64,000 bases of DNA from Lepraria neglecta (lineage: Eukaryota; Ascomycota; Lecanoromycetes; Lecanorales; Stereocaulaceae). The notes beneath the pieces are model-generated. The model was not told where the DNA came from, made no database searches, and saw only the letters and a program-made list of their open reading frames with translations. The translations under genes and the position numbers were made by a program. The DNA is taken from assembly GCA_033220425.1 (NCBI GenBank), contig CM065653.1, positions 310,001 to 374,000 on the forward strand, in the 5' to 3' direction. Shown in pieces: positions 62,246-64,000 of the stretch; the stretch's first letter is position 1, and each line of letters opens with the position of its first letter.

Positions 62246-64000
62246 ATGTCACTCTTTGGAAGCTCTCCGGACGACTCGAGCTTATCTGCGGCCCCAACGC
62301 GTGATCAGAAGTCCTCCCTATTCGATGACGAGCAACGACCCTCTACGAAATCTGGTAACTCGTTGTTCGACGATGAGGGAGCTAAAAGGGATTCGCCATG
62401 GAGCATGCCCACGCCAAAGAGAGCTAGCAAGAGCGAGCTGGTCAAGACACTGCTGCCGGCATCTGACGTTCCAGAGAGCTACATAGATGCATTTGAAACA
62501 CTAGTGGATAGTGGCTATAAGGTAGATGGAGGGAAAATAGGGATTGCTGGTGTTAAGAAGATCTTCGAGGGCAGCTCCGTGGATGCATCCAACCAGGATA
62601 AGATACTTAAGCTCGTCACTGGCGGACAGGAAAATGCCCTGGGCCGTAGCGAATTCAACGTCTTGCTCGCCCTGATAGGCTTGTCTCAGGAAAATGAAGA
62701 AGCTTCATTGGACTCGGTGGACGAGAGGCGCAAAAGTGAGCTATCTTCGCATTGCAAGTGTTCTCCCGATGCTAATGCTCTGAATTGCAGGTCTCCCAGA
62801 GCCATCATTACCTTACATCAAGCAGGCCAGGACAACCAAAGTCTCCGAGAACCTGGAGAATACATCACCTAAGCAGCAAGAGTCAAACCTACCAGCCCAT
62901 CAAACAACTCCTGGGAACTCTCCCTCCAGATCACGCCGTTTAAGGAAAGACTCGTTAGAGAACTTAGACGACGATCCATGGGCAAGTCCAGCCCTGCACA
63001 AAGGCCATACGCATATCGTAAACAACGAGGCTACACCATCAAACACTACCGCAGCAAAGCAACTGAGAAACGGTCTCGGCGAACCCTCCAGAACTACGAG
63101 TGCTTTCACGACACATTCCGAAGAGCCCGTGTCAACTCCAATGGCAACGGAAGAAAATGCTGGAGGACTAGGTTGGGGGTCAGATGCGCCGCCTAGCGGT
63201 GGCTTCCCAGGGTCAGGGCGATCAGGCCTTAGTGGTGGAGGCTTTGGGTCAAGTGGAGATGGGCAGGGTAACAATGCCGGCGGCAGTCTTGGAAGATCTC
63301 TGGGTGGAGGACGGACCATCAATCGAGGTGTTGAGGAGACGGTCACTGTTTTTCTTCTCCCGGAAAAGGAAGGCATGTTCATGTTTCAACATCACAACTA
63401 CGAAGTCAAAAGTGCAAGGCGAGCAAGCACTGTAATACGAAGGTATAGCGATTTTGTGTGGTTGCTCGATTGTTTGCACAAGAGATACCCTTTCAGGCAA
63501 TTGCCATTGTTACCGCCCAAAAGAGTCGCAGGTAAGTCCCAGCTTCCGTCCTGAGCGATTACACACATGTTTACCTTGATTTCCAGTCAACGGAAGGCAT
63601 CTGTCGGCCGATGTAACATTCATCGAGAAGCGGAGACGTGGTCTTGTACGATTCCTCAATGCACTCGTCAGACATCCTGTCTTGAGCCAAGAGCAGCTGG
63701 TAGTCATGTTCCTTACCGTGCCCACTGTGAGTTCAGAAATGCCATCATAATTCTAAATAAAGCTTATGTGCAGCACCAGGAACTTGCAGTATGGCGGAAG
63801 CAGGCAACGATATCCGTCCAAGAGGAGTTTACAGGCAAAAGTCTTCCACCAGGTCTCGAGGACTCATTACCCACAAACTTATCAGACACCTTCGATACGG
63901 TTCGATCTGGTGTTCGACAAGCGTCGGAATCCTACATCGGTCTCTGCAACCTGATGGAACGTCTATCCAAGCGAAATCAAGGAGTCGCAGCAGACTATCT
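62246..64000 (+). CDS. MVP1: Sorting nexin Mvp1 (PX-BAR), 5' part; runs off the window
   Basis: Endosomal sorting nexin (SNX8-like) that binds phosphatidylinositol-3-phosphate and retrieves cargo to the Golgi and vacuole pathway. Exons 62246-62735, 62791-63531, 63587-63726 and 63774 onward splice in phase. The N-terminus MSLFGSSPDDSSL with SLFDDE motifs is typical of fungal Mvp1, followed by an EH-like helical region (residues about 70-150: SELVKTLLPASDVPESYIDAFETL). A Ser/Gly-rich linker precedes the PX domain (about 340-457), which has VFLLPEKEGMFMFQHHNYEV and RRYSDFVWLLDCLHKRYP, the phosphoinositide-binding RRYSDF motif. The BAR domain begins after VWRKQATISVQEEF and is truncated by the window edge. 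Confidence 0.92.

Noticed and set aside
1-64000. rRNA, tRNA, riboswitch or LTR-type elements
   Set aside because: I saw no sequence resembling these on either strand; a covariance-model or profile search would be needed to exclude diverged cases.

Overview
The window is nuclear DNA of a filamentous ascomycete (Pezizomycotina). Evidence: short spliceosomal introns (about 49-82 nt, GTAAGT-type donors, CTAAC-like branch points), fungal-specific families (Nha1-type antiporter, PTH11-like rhodopsin-type membrane protein, KP4-like secreted protein, fungal STAND N-terminal domain, 2EXR/F-box-like proteins) and clear orthologues of conserved ascomycete genes. I cannot place it to genus from sequence alone.

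Layout. (1) 0-16 kb is a conserved core block: a PUB1/TIA1-type three-RRM protein, the mitochondrial dynamin MGM1/OPA1, a 1.5-kb degenerate tandem-repeat block with a 158-bp period, the Na+/H+ antiporter NHA1 and a Ser/Thr protein kinase. (2) 16-56 kb is an accessory block. It holds small or fast-evolving families and many decayed genes: an amber-interrupted small gene, a piggyBac-like transposon remnant with matching terminal inverted repeats, three tandem 2EXR-like paralogues (two decayed), a PTH11-like membrane protein, an MFS transporter, candidate cysteine-rich secreted proteins, a Ure2-type glutathione transferase, a tandem GGCT-like pair of which one lost its catalytic motifs, a KP4-like gene that looks whole, a broken aminoglycoside-phosphotransferase-like gene, a GFA-domain enzyme, a repeat-bearing secreted protein, a duplicated TCGH/CxxC mini-family, a GPI-type small protein, an interrupted membrane-protein gene and a decayed NACHT-ankyrin (NLR-like) gene. 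(3) 56-64 kb returns to mostly conserved genes: an Mpv17/PMP22-family protein, a dual-specificity phosphatase-like protein whose catalytic Cys is Ser, a head-to-head pair of related decayed secreted-protein genes, mitochondrial ribosomal protein uL15m, and the sorting nexin MVP1, which runs off the right edge.

How the genes relate. These are independent eukaryotic units, not an operon. MGM1 and uL15m are mitochondrial and the Mpv17-family protein is a mitochondrial or peroxisomal membrane protein. MVP1 is endosomal and NHA1 is at the plasma membrane. The accessory block concentrates genes typical of environmental or biotic interaction (transporter, GST, secreted proteins, KP4-like protein, PTH11-like receptor, NLR-like gene).

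Most notable observations: two probable GC-AG introns (MGM1 and the PTH11-like gene); a 158-bp-period satellite close to nucleosome spacing; a phosphatase with HS in place of HC in its P-loop; internal stops that are almost all TAG in the decayed genes; and a piggyBac-like terminal fragment flanked by a perfect 20-bp inverted repeat.
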